DNA of 64,000 bases from Prevotella sp. P6B1 (GCF_000702825.1 NZ_JNKF01000013.1:62001-126000); one strand, 5' to 3'; shown: positions 36,108-46,181, counted from the first letter of the stretch. The notes: generated by a model from the letters alone, not told the origin. Made by a program: numbers and translations.

Positions 36108-36836
36108 ATGATGACTCAAGAAGAAACAAAAAAGAAAACAACAAAGAAGCAATTCCATCGCCACTTTGAAACACCAGGGCGACCACTATATTGGATTATC
36201 ATCGCCTATATCATCCTTGGCTGGCTCTTCCCAGTAATTGGTTTAGCGGCCATCATCTGTATGGTTGGCCCCGTGCTGTTCAGCATCTGGCGAGGCCGCT
36301 GGTGGTGCGGCAACGTTTGTCCGCGTGGCAATCTGTTCAGCCAACTGCTGTCGAAATACTCGCCCCACCGCGAGATACCTAAGTTTGTGCGCTCCTTCGG
36401 GTTCCGCTTGTTTATGGTGTTCTTTATCTTCACCATGTTTGGCATACAGCTGAGCTTTGTGCCCTGGAGCGAAGGCGGACTGGCCATGTGGGCTGGCATC
36501 GGCATGGTGTTCTGGAAAATTATTGTGGCTACCACCATCGTTGGTGTGGTATTGGCATTCATCTATGCCCCACGCACTTGGTGCACATTCTGCCCCATGG
36601 GAACCATTTCAAACTGGGTGTCGCCCAAAAAGGCCCCACTGCCCAAGGCATATACCAACGTACACGTATCGAGCGCCTGTCAGATGAAGTGCAAGAGCTG
36701 TGCCCGCGTATGCCCCATGCAGCTCACGCCCTACGACTCGCGCGGCCAGGAATCGGGATACCTGCACCCCGACTGCATCAAGTGCGGCAAGTGCGTACTG
36801 GCCTGCCCCACGAAGATTATGACCATTGAACATTGA
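36108..36836 (+). CDS. Membrane-bound 4Fe-4S ferredoxin-type protein (NapH/CcoG-like)
   Basis: 242 residues. Three or four transmembrane segments (around 28-60, 95-120 and 130-155) are interleaved with CGNVCPRG and CTFCPMG. A cytoplasmic tail follows with two clusters (CQMKCKSCARVCP and CIKCGKCVLACP). The layout resembles NapH/CcoG electron-transfer proteins. No partner oxidoreductase is adjacent. The final codons are formed by a heptamer repeat that also supplies the stop. Confidence 0.8.
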   Translation: MMTQEETKKKTTKKQFHRHFETPGRPLYWIIIAYIILGWLFPVIGLAAIICMVGPVLFSIWRGRWWCGNVCPRGNLFSQLLSKYSPHREIPKFVRSFGFRLFMVFFIFTMFGIQLSFVPWSEGGLAMWAGIGMVFWKIIVATTIVGVVLAFIYAPRTWCTFCPMGTISNWVSPKKAPLPKAYTNVHVSSACQMKCKSCARVCPMQLTPYDSRGQESGYLHPDCIKCGKCVLACPTKIMTIEH

Positions 36837-36840
36837 ATTC
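36823..36840 (+). repeat. Heptamer repeat ATTGAAC at the 3' end of the 4Fe-4S gene
   Basis: ATTGAAC then ATTGAAT, the same unit as in the trp operon. Here the TGA of the second unit is the stop codon, so the last three residues (IEH) are encoded by the repeat. Confidence 0.6.
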
Positions 36841-36883
36841 AAACACAAAATCACAATAAAGCATAAAAGATGCGAATGAAAGT

Positions 36884-36914
36884 CTCAGGCATAGCGATAT
36901 GTCTGGGATTTTTT
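36884..36914 (+). terminator. Intrinsic terminator after the 4Fe-4S gene
   Basis: CTCAGGCAT (36884-36892) pairs with ATGTCTGGG (36899-36907), with two G-U pairs and a 6-base loop, followed by ATTTTTT. Confidence 0.75.
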
Positions 36915-36950
36915 GTACTTTAGCGGCCTGATACAAAGATTAAAGGAAAA

Positions 36951-37535
36951 ATGAGAAAAGTAAGCAGAGAGATGGATGCCGCCTTTGCACTGGAGGTGCT
37001 GGACAAGGCTCCATACGTGACAGTAAGCATGACGCGCCCCGACGGCACTCCTTATGGATTGCCCCTGTCGCTGGCGCGTACCGATGAGAAAACATTTTAT
37101 TTCCACTGTGCCTTGGAGGGCGACAAGTTGGACTGCATAACCCATCAGCCGACGGTATTCCTGTCGGCTGTCACTAAATGTGCGCCTACGGTTGGCCCTA
37201 AGGACGGCAGTTTTACCCTGCAATTCAAATCGGCCACAGCCGTAGGTAAGGCAGAGCTGGTGAACGATCGCGAAGAGAAGATAGCAGCACTGCGAGCCAT
37301 CTGTGAGCGATTCCTACCACACCACATGGCGGCATTCGACGATGCCATCGCCCGCAGTCTGGACCATACAGCCGTAGTGCGCATCACCCTGACAGAGCCT
37401 CCTGTTGGCAAGCGCAAACAGTACGACAAACAGGGCGAAGAGATGACCGGACAGAGCAGCGAGAGCCATCATGCTTGCATGAATGGCCGAGTCGCGAAGG
37501 ACGGAGACGCAGTCAAATACGGCCGTATGGAGTAA
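36951..37535 (+). CDS. Pyridoxamine 5'-phosphate oxidase-like flavin-binding protein
   Basis: 194 residues with a split-barrel flavin-binding fold: APYVTVSMTRPDGTPYGLPLSL, FYFHCALEGDKLDCI and a helix carrying LPHHM. It resembles the family that includes 5-nitroimidazole reductases (Nim), but most members are uncharacterised and no resistance is claimed. The C-terminal 40 residues are hydrophilic. It is a lone gene after a terminator; the OxyR neighbour hints at a redox role. Confidence 0.75.
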   Translation: MRKVSREMDAAFALEVLDKAPYVTVSMTRPDGTPYGLPLSLARTDEKTFYFHCALEGDKLDCITHQPTVFLSAVTKCAPTVGPKDGSFTLQFKSATAVGKAELVNDREEKIAALRAICERFLPHHMAAFDDAIARSLDHTAVVRITLTEPPVGKRKQYDKQGEEMTGQSSESHHACMNGRVAKDGDAVKYGRME

Positions 37536-37540
37536 ACCCA

Positions 37541-40500
37541 CTAAAACCTGATATCGAATTTATATTCGGGGATGACTTCTACCTGCTGGATATCTACTAC
37601 AGGGCCGTGTTCGAAATCGGGCACGGCTTTTTGGGGCAGATCGCCTAAGAAGGGGGCGTTCTTGCGCAGCGGACGGAAATAGAACGTCAGCGGGTCGGTC
37701 TTCAGATCGTCGGCATAGCGCTTCAAGCCAATCGTCCAAGGCTCGCCATGGTAGAACTCGTCCTGCACCAGCTGCCCCTTCATAAACGCCATAGCCACAT
37801 CGCCCACGTAATTGATGCGCAGGAAATACTCCTGTACCTGGGATGATTGACCATTATCCAACACCTTAACCGACATGCGGCGGGGACCAGCCTGCTTGAC
37901 CTTGAACTGGGGCTCGACGGGGGCTACGCTGGCTGTCTGAGCCTTAAAGCCCTGCTTGCTGGGATACACCACATAGCTGACCTGATGGTTGCCCAGACTG
38001 AGCAGCGTGGCACCATCGGCTGTAGGCAGCACGGTGGCATCAGTTATCAGCAGTTTGCCGTTAACCTTCAACGCATTCAGCGCCTGCTGGAGGGTGAGCG
38101 TGGTAACTTTAATGCCCTTATAAGTAAAGGTGCTCTTAAAGCCAGGTACCGGGCGGAACACCTTGCCACCAGCAAACACAAACTCAGGCTTAACACCTTC
38201 GGGGGCAAAGAAGATATAGTGAGGTGTGCCCTTGTCCTGAAGCTTCATGAGTAGCTGGGCTGTGGCATACTTGAGCAGCGCACCGTCCATATCGAGATTG
38301 AAGGGCAGAATCATGCTTTCGTCCTTAGGAAGCGTAACGGGGATAGAGATGGTTTCGTTTTTCAAGTTGAGTTTTACCACGCCCGACTGGTCGTGGCGCA
38401 GGGTGTCGTGGTCCTGGAAGTTGACCATAAACAGGAAGCCGCTGCCATCCTTGATACGGGCGGCATAGCGCAGGTGGTCGCGGTTACCGGGCGTCATCTG
38501 CTGCCAATCGGCTGGCAGAACGGGTTCCATGGGCGCCAGCAGATGGCCGAAATCGGCTAAGAAGGTGTGGAGCAGGCGCAGGTTGCGATACATCTTGCCT
38601 TCGAGTCCGAACTCGCCGATAGGTGCCTGGAAATCATAGCTTATCTTGGGCATGCCCATAGGCTCGTCCTGGAACGAGCCCACACCGCCTATCTGCTTGG
38701 GCGTGCTGCCTCCGTGATACATATAGTAGCCGATGCCATTACTACCGCTACCCAAGGTGCGCACCATCAGGCCCTCGGCTGCCTCGGCTGTGACGATGGG
38801 ACGGGCGCTGTAGATCATCTGTATACCAGCGCCCATCTCGGCACAGAACGAGGGGTAATCGGCAGGGTTATAACGCGTAGGCGCATAATCGGCCTCTTTG
38901 GTGAGATCCTTGAACATCAGGAATTTCGACATGTGAGGCTTAGCCCAGAAGGGATAGGTATAGGCGGCTGTGACGGGGATGGCCTCGCCCTCGATGACAG
39001 CGGCATTACCCCACCCTGTGGCGGTGTAGAAAGGTACATCGATACCAGCCTCGACGGCCATCTGCTTGAGCAGCTGCATGTGCAGGGTGCCCATCTCGGC
39101 ACCAGTGGCCTTGCGTGCCTGGTTGCCCACACCTATCATAGCCTCGCCGGCATTGTAGCTGGCAGCCGTATTATCCTTGGGCTCGCCTGGATAGCAGATG
39201 GCCCAGGGGGCAGCCGAATGCTGCATCTCGTTCTCAACCTGACAGCCGATAATAGGGCCGCCATCCTTATAATACAGGCCCTGCAACTGCTTACCGATCT
39301 CGGTATAGAGGCGCTTCACCAGTTTCAGGTATTCGGGATCGTTGCTGCGCACCTCCAAAGGTTTGGCAAAGAGCCAATCGGGGAATCCGCCACTACGGAT
39401 CTCGCCATGACAGAAGGGGCCGATACGCACAATCACTGCCATATCGTGCTTCTGACAGAGCTCGACAAAGCGGCGCAGGTTACGCTGACCGTCCCAACGA
39501 AACTGGCCCTCGACCTCCTCATGCAAACTCCAGAACACATAGGTGGGGATAACGGTTACGCCCCCCGCCTTCATCTTCAGGATCTCCTCCTCCCACTGCT
39601 CGGCAGGATAGCGCGAGAAGTGGAACTCGCCCATCACGGGGATGACGGGTTTGCCTGCCATCGACATGTAGAAGTTGTTGATATCGATGCGCTCGCCCTT
39701 GGGATTAGCACCACCCATACGCAGGTGGTCGCTACGAATAGCCTTGGGCTGTGCAGGCTCGGTGAGCTGGTACTCACGCGGGGGCTGCAGTGACTTCAGG
39801 AAGGGATTGACCGTTGGGTCGGGGCCCAGATAGAAACCGGGCTCGGAGGGCTGGTTATAGCCCACATTCTGGGCTGCGGTGGATAAGCGGTAAGGGATAT
39901 CCTCCATGAGGCTGTTGATGCGATAGGCTGTGGGGATGGGCGACACATAGATGCGCAACTCGCTGTTATCGGAGGTGCGGGCGACAACCTCCTCGCGCCA
40001 GTCGCCAAGGATATCGGCCGACAGGCAGGGGTTGGACTTGGTCCAGTTGTTGAACACCACGCCATCGAACCTGGTCACATCCTTCATGGTATGGTTCTGC
40101 CAATCGTACTTGCTCACCGCCTCGTGGTCGAGCAGCTCGCGAAGCAGGTCGCCATCCCACCAGATGCCGAAGTTGACAGAGAGGTAGCGGCCACCTAACT
40201 TCAGATGCTGTTTGTGCTGCGGGTCGTCAGGATCTTCGGCGGAATAGAGCACCTCGCCTTTCAGCGTGCGGATGCCATGACTATCGGTACTCCACATCTC
40301 GAGTCCGGGATTGGTGGGGTCGATATCGGCTGCCATGCAGCGACCTACATCGTTCTTGGAGGGCACCTGGAAGATGACCTTGCCAGTACGGGCATCGCGG
40401 AAGTCGGAGCCGTCGCGACGGTTCTCGTGGCAGTCCCACACCTGCAGGTCGGTGCTCTGCGGATTGAAGCACATCAGGTGGATGGCATCGCCATGACCCA

Positions 40501-41728
40501 TGCCTGTGTTATAGAGGCCTCGACCATCGTGATCGACAGCCATCGAGCCATAGGTAATCTCATCGCAGCCGTCGCCATCGACATCAGCCACGCGCAGGTT
40601 GTGGTTGCCCTGCCCTGCATAGGCTGCCCACGCGGGCTGGAGGGTATCGAACACCCAGTGCTGCTTCAGCTCGCGGCCGTCCCAGTCCCAGGCTGCCAGC
40701 ACGGTGCGGGTGTAGTAGCCACGACAGAAGATGGCCGAGGCATGCTTGCCATCGAGATAGCCCACAGCTGCCAGGAAGCGGTCGGAACGGTTGGCATAGT
40801 TGTCGCCCCAGTCGCTCAGGTTGCCACGTTCGGGCACATAGGGCTGGGTGGCCAAGGCCGTGCCAGTAAGACCGTCGAACACGGTGAGGTATTCATTGCC
40901 AGTAAGGATACGCCCTGTCTTGGGGCGGCCCTGCTTGTTGTATTTCGCCCATTCAGGCGTGGGCAAAGGCTGCTCGGCATCGGCAGGCGCACGGTGGCGA
41001 TAGTCGGCCTGGGCATCGCCTATCACCCAACCCTTGCCATCGCGGGTGCCATCGCTGGTACGGACCATGAACTCAGCACGTCCGTCGCCATCAAGGTCGT
41101 AGAAAATAAAGGGGGTGTAATGGGCGCCACTGCGCACGTTGATGCCCAGATCGATGCGCCACAACAGGGTGCCATCCAGACGGTAGCAATCAAACAGCGT
41201 AGGGCCGGTATAGCCATCGTGGGCATTGTCGTGGGCGTTGGTGGGGTCCCACTTCAGCACAATCTCATACTGTCCGTCGCCATCCACATCGGCCACACTG
41301 GCATCGTTGGCAGTATAGCCGAACGGCTTACCATCAGGGGTGGTACCACCAGCTGGCTGTTGCAGCTTGATGGGCAGATAGCCCTCAGGGGCATTGGCAC
41401 GCAACGTGAAACGACCGTTGCGGGCGCCGCCTCGCACCTCGTAGGTGGCATCGCTGGCGAGCGGTGCCTGATCGATATAGAAAGTGCCGCCCTCGCGCAG
41501 CGGCTGCTGGATGAGTTTACGCCCGTTGCGATACACACTGAACGGCTGCCCGACAGCATCGCTGCTGAGCGTGCGCCAGCTGACCACAACCTGCTTGCCA
41601 CTGCGGATGGCAACCACACCACGGTTCAGATGTTCGCGCTGAATATGCTGCATGTCATAGCGCGGTTGGGCCTGCAGCATGACGGCTGCCAACAGCAGTA
41701 AAACGGTTGTTAAAGTAGAGCTTCTCAT
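37541..41728 (-). CDS. PL11 rhamnogalacturonan lyase fused to GH35 beta-galactosidase
   Basis: 1,395 residues from MRSSTLTTVL, signal peptide ending at LQAQ. Module 1 (about 25-640) is PL11, an eight-bladed propeller with repeated calcium loops (DVDGDGQYEI, DLDGDGRAEF, DVDGDGCDEI) and GYTGPTLFDCYRLDG. PL11 lyases cleave the rhamnogalacturonan-I backbone by beta-elimination. Module 2 (about 670-1395) is GH35, with the acid/base Glu in CQVENEMQ near 832 and the nucleophile Glu in FCAEMGAG near 961, followed by beta-sandwich domains. Backbone cutting and galactan-side-chain removal are thus joined. Unsaturated products would feed GH105. Confidence 0.9.
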   Translation of the reverse strand: MRSSTLTTVLLLLAAVMLQAQPRYDMQHIQREHLNRGVVAIRSGKQVVVSWRTLSSDAVGQPFSVYRNGRKLIQQPLREGGTFYIDQAPLASDATYEVRGGARNGRFTLRANAPEGYLPIKLQQPAGGTTPDGKPFGYTANDASVADVDGDGQYEIVLKWDPTNAHDNAHDGYTGPTLFDCYRLDGTLLWRIDLGINVRSGAHYTPFIFYDLDGDGRAEFMVRTSDGTRDGKGWVIGDAQADYRHRAPADAEQPLPTPEWAKYNKQGRPKTGRILTGNEYLTVFDGLTGTALATQPYVPERGNLSDWGDNYANRSDRFLAAVGYLDGKHASAIFCRGYYTRTVLAAWDWDGRELKQHWVFDTLQPAWAAYAGQGNHNLRVADVDGDGCDEITYGSMAVDHDGRGLYNTGMGHGDAIHLMCFNPQSTDLQVWDCHENRRDGSDFRDARTGKVIFQVPSKNDVGRCMAADIDPTNPGLEMWSTDSHGIRTLKGEVLYSAEDPDDPQHKQHLKLGGRYLSVNFGIWWDGDLLRELLDHEAVSKYDWQNHTMKDVTRFDGVVFNNWTKSNPCLSADILGDWREEVVARTSDNSELRIYVSPIPTAYRINSLMEDIPYRLSTAAQNVGYNQPSEPGFYLGPDPTVNPFLKSLQPPREYQLTEPAQPKAIRSDHLRMGGANPKGERIDINNFYMSMAGKPVIPVMGEFHFSRYPAEQWEEEILKMKAGGVTVIPTYVFWSLHEEVEGQFRWDGQRNLRRFVELCQKHDMAVIVRIGPFCHGEIRSGGFPDWLFAKPLEVRSNDPEYLKLVKRLYTEIGKQLQGLYYKDGGPIIGCQVENEMQHSAAPWAICYPGEPKDNTAASYNAGEAMIGVGNQARKATGAEMGTLHMQLLKQMAVEAGIDVPFYTATGWGNAAVIEGEAIPVTAAYTYPFWAKPHMSKFLMFKDLTKEADYAPTRYNPADYPSFCAEMGAGIQMIYSARPIVTAEAAEGLMVRTLGSGSNGIGYYMYHGGSTPKQIGGVGSFQDEPMGMPKISYDFQAPIGEFGLEGKMYRNLRLLHTFLADFGHLLAPMEPVLPADWQQMTPGNRDHLRYAARIKDGSGFLFMVNFQDHDTLRHDQSGVVKLNLKNETISIPVTLPKDESMILPFNLDMDGALLKYATAQLLMKLQDKGTPHYIFFAPEGVKPEFVFAGGKVFRPVPGFKSTFTYKGIKVTTLTLQQALNALKVNGKLLITDATVLPTADGATLLSLGNHQVSYVVYPSKQGFKAQTASVAPVEPQFKVKQAGPRRMSVKVLDNGQSSQVQEYFLRINYVGDVAMAFMKGQLVQDEFYHGEPWTIGLKRYADDLKTDPLTFYFRPLRKNAPFLGDLPQKAVPDFEHGPVVDIQQVEVIPEYKFDIRF

Positions 41729-41749
41729 CGTTGTTTTTGGTTTTTGCTG

Positions 41750-41853
41750 CAAAATTAATGTTTATTTTCCATACTCAGCCAACTATTTTATCCGAAAACA
41801 TGCATTTTTGTCCGTTTACAAGTCCATTAATCGGAAAATAATGAGTATATTTG
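41750..41853. promoter_or_regulatory. Divergent promoters, PL11-GH35 and hybrid sensor, with ATTTTTGTCCG
   Basis: TAATTTTG on the minus strand (41750-41757) faces the lyase, and TATATTTG on the plus strand (41846-41853) faces the sensor gene. CATTTTTGTCCG (41803-41814) between them is shared exactly with the GDSL/GH2 intergenic region. No -33 TTTG is well placed, as expected for promoters that need an activator. Confidence 0.55.
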
Positions 41854-41875
41854 CACCCGATAACAACTAACCATC

Positions 41876-44800
41876 ATGAACTTAAGACAAGTTTCCATAC
41901 TCTGCCTGCTCGCCTTGAGCAGCATACTGACAGCGCAAGACAAGCTGCTGACCAACAGCCGGCATATCAGCTCGGCCGACGGACTGCCCAGTAACCAGAT
42001 TTTCGACATGACGCAGGATGCCGACGGCTACATCTGGATGGCGGCAGCCAACGGACTGTGCAGATACGACGGATACCAGTTCTACAACATATACAACTTA
42101 GGACCTGACGGCGACCCTATACACGGCGTGGTGGGATACGTGTTTCCTGACGACGACAAGCGCCACCTGTGGATGCGAACCAGCACCTACGTGTACTGCT
42201 GCTACGACCTGCGTACGGGAACCTTTATCGACTTTACCGGCAAGAAGGACTACGCACGCACGTACCGCCGATTCATACGCGGCCGACAGGGCGTGGTGTG
42301 GATGTTCGACGATGAGAGCGGCGTGCGCCGTGTGAAAGGCAGCGCCGACGGACTAGTGAGCTGTATCGACTATACCAAAGCCAGCGGCACCCTGCCCGTG
42401 AACCACGTGAACGATGCCTTCGAAGACCAGCAGGGACGCCTGTGGACCATGACCTCATCGGGCATCACCATCATCGATGCACAGGGCAAGGCACGCACCA
42501 TTGCCCAGGGCGTGTTCTTCCGCCGAGGCATACAGATTGGACACACCATGCTGGCGCTGACCAACACAGGACTGATTTACACCTTCGACGAGAACGGACG
42601 CGAACTGCGACGAATCGCCATCGCTGCCGACATGAAGAAAATCAATATGGTATCGGCCAGCTTCGAGTGGCACGGCTGCTGGATGATCATGACCAACAAC
42701 GAAACCCTGATGGTGAACCCCAAGGACGGCACCGCCAACGCCACCAACAAATATCACATGCAGGGAGGCGCACAGATGGAGGGTCTGAGCAGCGACGACC
42801 AGAACCACTTTGTGAGCAACAGCACGGGCATACTCTACGTGTTCCCTGCCAAGGGCGACATGCGCGTGCTGAACCTGATGCAGGGCGTGAAATCGACGGT
42901 GGAGCGATTCCGCCGCTATAACATCAAGAAAGGTGCCGACGGACTGTACTACATAGCCAGCTACGGCAACGGACTCTTTGTGTACGACATTGAGCACGAC
43001 CGCCTGCAGCACTACTCGGCCACCTCGCCATGGGCCATTGTGGGCAACAGCTATCTGAACAACATCCTGATAGACCGCAGCGGCTGCATCTGGCTGAGCG
43101 AGGAATCGACAGGACTGACCTGCATACTGCCACCCGACCGCACCAATGCCGACTACTTCTACCCACAGCCCAACCGCAAGGGCGACTGGAGTAACTTTGT
43201 GCGCATGGTGAACTATGCCGGCGGCAACAGGGTGCTGCTGAGCACACGCGACAACCTGTTATACGAACTGAATCCTGCCACATGGCAGCACCAACAGCCA
43301 CAATCGCTGCCTGCTGCCGTATATGCCTACTATAAGGACACCAAGGGCCACGAGTGGATGGGACTGCGAGGCGGCGGACTCTATATCGACGGCAAGCGCA
43401 TCGATTTCCCATCGGCACAGATCTACGACATCACCGAAGACCCCTTAGGGCGCCTGTGGATAGCCACCTGGGGCGACGGACTGTTTGTGGTGCACCTGGA
43501 GGCCGACGGACTGCTGAACACCACACACCTGATGAAGCGCTCGTACAACGAGAGTCTGATACGTATCATCCGTGCCGACAACCGCCACCAGTACTGGCTG
43601 GCCAGCAACAACGGCGTGTACCATATCGACATGCTGAAAAAGACGCTGACCAACAACGACCTCATCAGCCATAACATACAGCAGGGCGACTTTCCCTTCG
43701 ACGAGATATCGTGTCTGATGCCCGACTCGGCTGGTAACATCTGGGTTGGCGGACGTGGCGGCGGACTGCAGAAATGCCGCTACGACAACGGGAAATTCAC
43801 CATCGAGCGCAGCTATACCACCCACGACGGACTGATTACCAACAATATACTCTCGATTACCACTGATCGACAAGGCAATATCTGGGCTGGTACCGACAAC
43901 GGCATCACCTGTATACGCAAGGACCAGAAGGTGAACAGCTACCAGTTCGGACACACCATGGAAAGCAACATCTACAGCGAGAACAGTACTGCCATGCTGC
44001 CTGACGGACGACTGCTGTTCGGCACCGCCTATGGCATGATGATACTGCAACCAGAACGACTGAACGCAGAGCTGCCTGAGAAAGCCGGACGACCCATCAT
44101 CACCATGGTGAGCATTGACGGTGTGGCACGCTACCTGTCGACCAGCGACCAGCAACTGGTGCTGAACCACGACCAGAACTCGATAGAGTTAGGATTCTCG
44201 AACCTTGACTACGCTGGTATCTCATCTACCCAATACCGCTATTATATGGAAGGTGTGGAGCACGACTGGCGACAGCTGACCAGCGACAACAGCGCACGCT
44301 ACAACAGTCTGCCACCAGGCACCTACCTGTTCCACCTCAGCTCGCTGAACAAGAACAACCAATGGAGCGAGGAGTACGTGTTTACCATCATTATCCGCCA
44401 GCCGTGGTACAACACGTGGTGGGCATGGCTCATCTACCTCTTTATTATCGGCGTGCTGTGCTGGTACTTCTATCGCGCCTGGCGACGTAACTTCGAACTC
44501 AACCAGCAGATACGCGTGGAGAAAGAGCTTTCGACCTTCCGATTAAACTTCTTCACCCATATCGCCCACGAGTTCCGTACACCCCTGGCCATCATCAGCG
44601 GCGCTGCCGACAAGCTCACCCAGAAGGGCAGCGAGCAAGTATCGCGTTCGGCTGTGCAGACTGTACGCCGAGGCACGCTGCGACTCTCGAAACTGGTGAA
44701 CCAACTGATGGAGTTCAGACGTATCAACACAGGTAACCAGCGATTAGGCGTGATGGAGGGCGACATCATCAAACTGGGACGCGCCACCAGCGACGAGTTC

Positions 44801-46072
44801 CGCGAGATGGCTGCCCGCAAGGAGCAACAGCTCACCTACACCCCATTCGCACACCAGTACCAGATGACCTTCGACCCCCATCTGGTAGAGACGATACTCT
44901 ACAATCTGCTGAGCAATGCGGTGAAATACACGCCACAAGGTGGACACATCAGTCTGAAAGTGAAACTGCTCGAAGAAAGACAGCAGATACAGCTAATGGT
45001 TGAGGACAACGGACCTGGCATCAGCGAGCAGCAGATGCCACAGCTGTTCCAGCCCTTCATGCATGGCTACGTGTCGCAGGGCGGCATGGGCATAGGCCTC
45101 TACACCGCCTACCAGTCGGCTCGCCTCCACAAGGGCACCCTCACCTATGAGCGTATCGCGGCTGAGGGTGGCTCGCGGTTCACCGTCAGCCTGCCTGCCA
45201 GCGCTGATGTCTATACCAGCGAAGACTATGCCAGCGCCACGGCTGTCAACACCTCCTATCAGTCCGAAGCCACCCCCGACCACATCCGCGAGTTGGCGCC
45301 AGTGGCTTTCAACGAGAACATCACGGTGGCCATCATCGAAGACGACCTCGACATGCTCGACCAGATACGTGATAGCGTAGGCCGCTATTTCCGCACGGTG
45401 AGCTATACCGCGGGCAGCAAGGCACTCGCTGGCATTGCTGAGCAGCAGCCCCATCTGATACTGTGCGATGTGATGCTGCCCGATATCAACGGCTTCGAGA
45501 TTGTACGTCAGCTGCGCGCCAGCGAGACCTCGCGCCACACCCCCATCATCATGCTCACCGCCCTCGATGGCGACGACCAGCTGCTACGCGGCTACAAAGC
45601 CGGCGCTGACGACTATATGGTCAAGCCCTGTAACTTCGAGCTGCTCATCCTCCGCATCACCCAACTCATCAAGTGGTACAGCCGCGTGCAACCCATCGAC
45701 ACCGCTGCCAGCACAGCGGCAGCGCCTCAGCCCATCATCACCGACGAAGCCGACCAGCGTTTCCGTGAGAAGATGGAGACCATCGTGGCGCAGCACATGG
45801 GCGATCCCGACTTCAATGTCGACATGCTCGCAGCGCTGCTCAAGATGGGCCGCACCAAGTTCTATGGCAAGATGAAGGAGTTTACAGGCATGTCGCCCAA
45901 CACCTATCTGCAGACCGAACGCCTGAAGAAAGCGGCTGACCTGCTGATAGAAGGCGACCTGAACGTGACGGAGGTGAGCTACAAGGTAGGCTTCCAGTCG
46001 CCCACCTATTTCTACAAGTGTTTCAAGGAGAAATACGGTGTTCCACCCAGCAAATACGGCAAAGGTCAGTAA
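41876..46072 (+). CDS. Hybrid two-component system regulator (HTCS)
   Basis: 1,398 residues in one chain. A signal peptide is followed by about 14 Reg_prop propeller repeats (for example GYIWMAAANGLCRYDG, GRLWIATWGDGLFVV, GNIWAGTDNGITCIR). Then come a Y_Y_Y domain (about 770-840), one transmembrane helix (about 845-868), a histidine kinase core with His898 in HIAHEFRTP and ATP-binding VEDNGPGIS and GMGIGLYTAY, a receiver with Asp1198 in LILCDVMLPD, and a C-terminal AraC-type helix-turn-helix. The periplasmic part senses an oligosaccharide and the receiver-HTH activates the PUL. It lies among rhamnogalacturonan genes, so an RG-I fragment is the likely signal. Confidence 0.93.
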   Translation: MNLRQVSILCLLALSSILTAQDKLLTNSRHISSADGLPSNQIFDMTQDADGYIWMAAANGLCRYDGYQFYNIYNLGPDGDPIHGVVGYVFPDDDKRHLWMRTSTYVYCCYDLRTGTFIDFTGKKDYARTYRRFIRGRQGVVWMFDDESGVRRVKGSADGLVSCIDYTKASGTLPVNHVNDAFEDQQGRLWTMTSSGITIIDAQGKARTIAQGVFFRRGIQIGHTMLALTNTGLIYTFDENGRELRRIAIAADMKKINMVSASFEWHGCWMIMTNNETLMVNPKDGTANATNKYHMQGGAQMEGLSSDDQNHFVSNSTGILYVFPAKGDMRVLNLMQGVKSTVERFRRYNIKKGADGLYYIASYGNGLFVYDIEHDRLQHYSATSPWAIVGNSYLNNILIDRSGCIWLSEESTGLTCILPPDRTNADYFYPQPNRKGDWSNFVRMVNYAGGNRVLLSTRDNLLYELNPATWQHQQPQSLPAAVYAYYKDTKGHEWMGLRGGGLYIDGKRIDFPSAQIYDITEDPLGRLWIATWGDGLFVVHLEADGLLNTTHLMKRSYNESLIRIIRADNRHQYWLASNNGVYHIDMLKKTLTNNDLISHNIQQGDFPFDEISCLMPDSAGNIWVGGRGGGLQKCRYDNGKFTIERSYTTHDGLITNNILSITTDRQGNIWAGTDNGITCIRKDQKVNSYQFGHTMESNIYSENSTAMLPDGRLLFGTAYGMMILQPERLNAELPEKAGRPIITMVSIDGVARYLSTSDQQLVLNHDQNSIELGFSNLDYAGISSTQYRYYMEGVEHDWRQLTSDNSARYNSLPPGTYLFHLSSLNKNNQWSEEYVFTIIIRQPWYNTWWAWLIYLFIIGVLCWYFYRAWRRNFELNQQIRVEKELSTFRLNFFTHIAHEFRTPLAIISGAADKLTQKGSEQVSRSAVQTVRRGTLRLSKLVNQLMEFRRINTGNQRLGVMEGDIIKLGRATSDEFREMAARKEQQLTYTPFAHQYQMTFDPHLVETILYNLLSNAVKYTPQGGHISLKVKLLEERQQIQLMVEDNGPGISEQQMPQLFQPFMHGYVSQGGMGIGLYTAYQSARLHKGTLTYERIAAEGGSRFTVSLPASADVYTSEDYASATAVNTSYQSEATPDHIRELAPVAFNENITVAIIEDDLDMLDQIRDSVGRYFRTVSYTAGSKALAGIAEQQPHLILCDVMLPDINGFEIVRQLRASETSRHTPIIMLTALDGDDQLLRGYKAGADDYMVKPCNFELLILRITQLIKWYSRVQPIDTAASTAAAPQPIITDEADQRFREKMETIVAQHMGDPDFNVDMLAALLKMGRTKFYGKMKEFTGMSPNTYLQTERLKKAADLLIEGDLNVTEVSYKVGFQSPTYFYKCFKEKYGVPPSKYGKGQ

Positions 46073-46080
46073 AAAAGAAA

Positions 46081-46111
46081 CCGCCCCGACGAGCCACTGC
46101 TCGCGGGGCGG
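46081..46111. terminator. Terminator between HTCS and susD
   Basis: CCGCCCCG (46081-46088) pairs with CGGGGCGG (46104-46111), extended by CGAG/CTCG (46090-46093 with 46100-46103). On the minus strand it is followed by TTTCTTTTTTAC, so it ends the susCD transcript; the plus strand lacks a T tract. Confidence 0.75.
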
Positions 46112-46181
46112 TCTACAAAACAACTAACCTTAATTAATGTGCTAACATTTAATATGTATGAACCAAATTATGTAGCCTAAA

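Noticed and set aside
36951..37535. Nitroimidazole resistance gene (nim)
   Set aside because: The split-barrel fold is shared by many flavoproteins of other function, and I see no residue pattern that would single out Nim.
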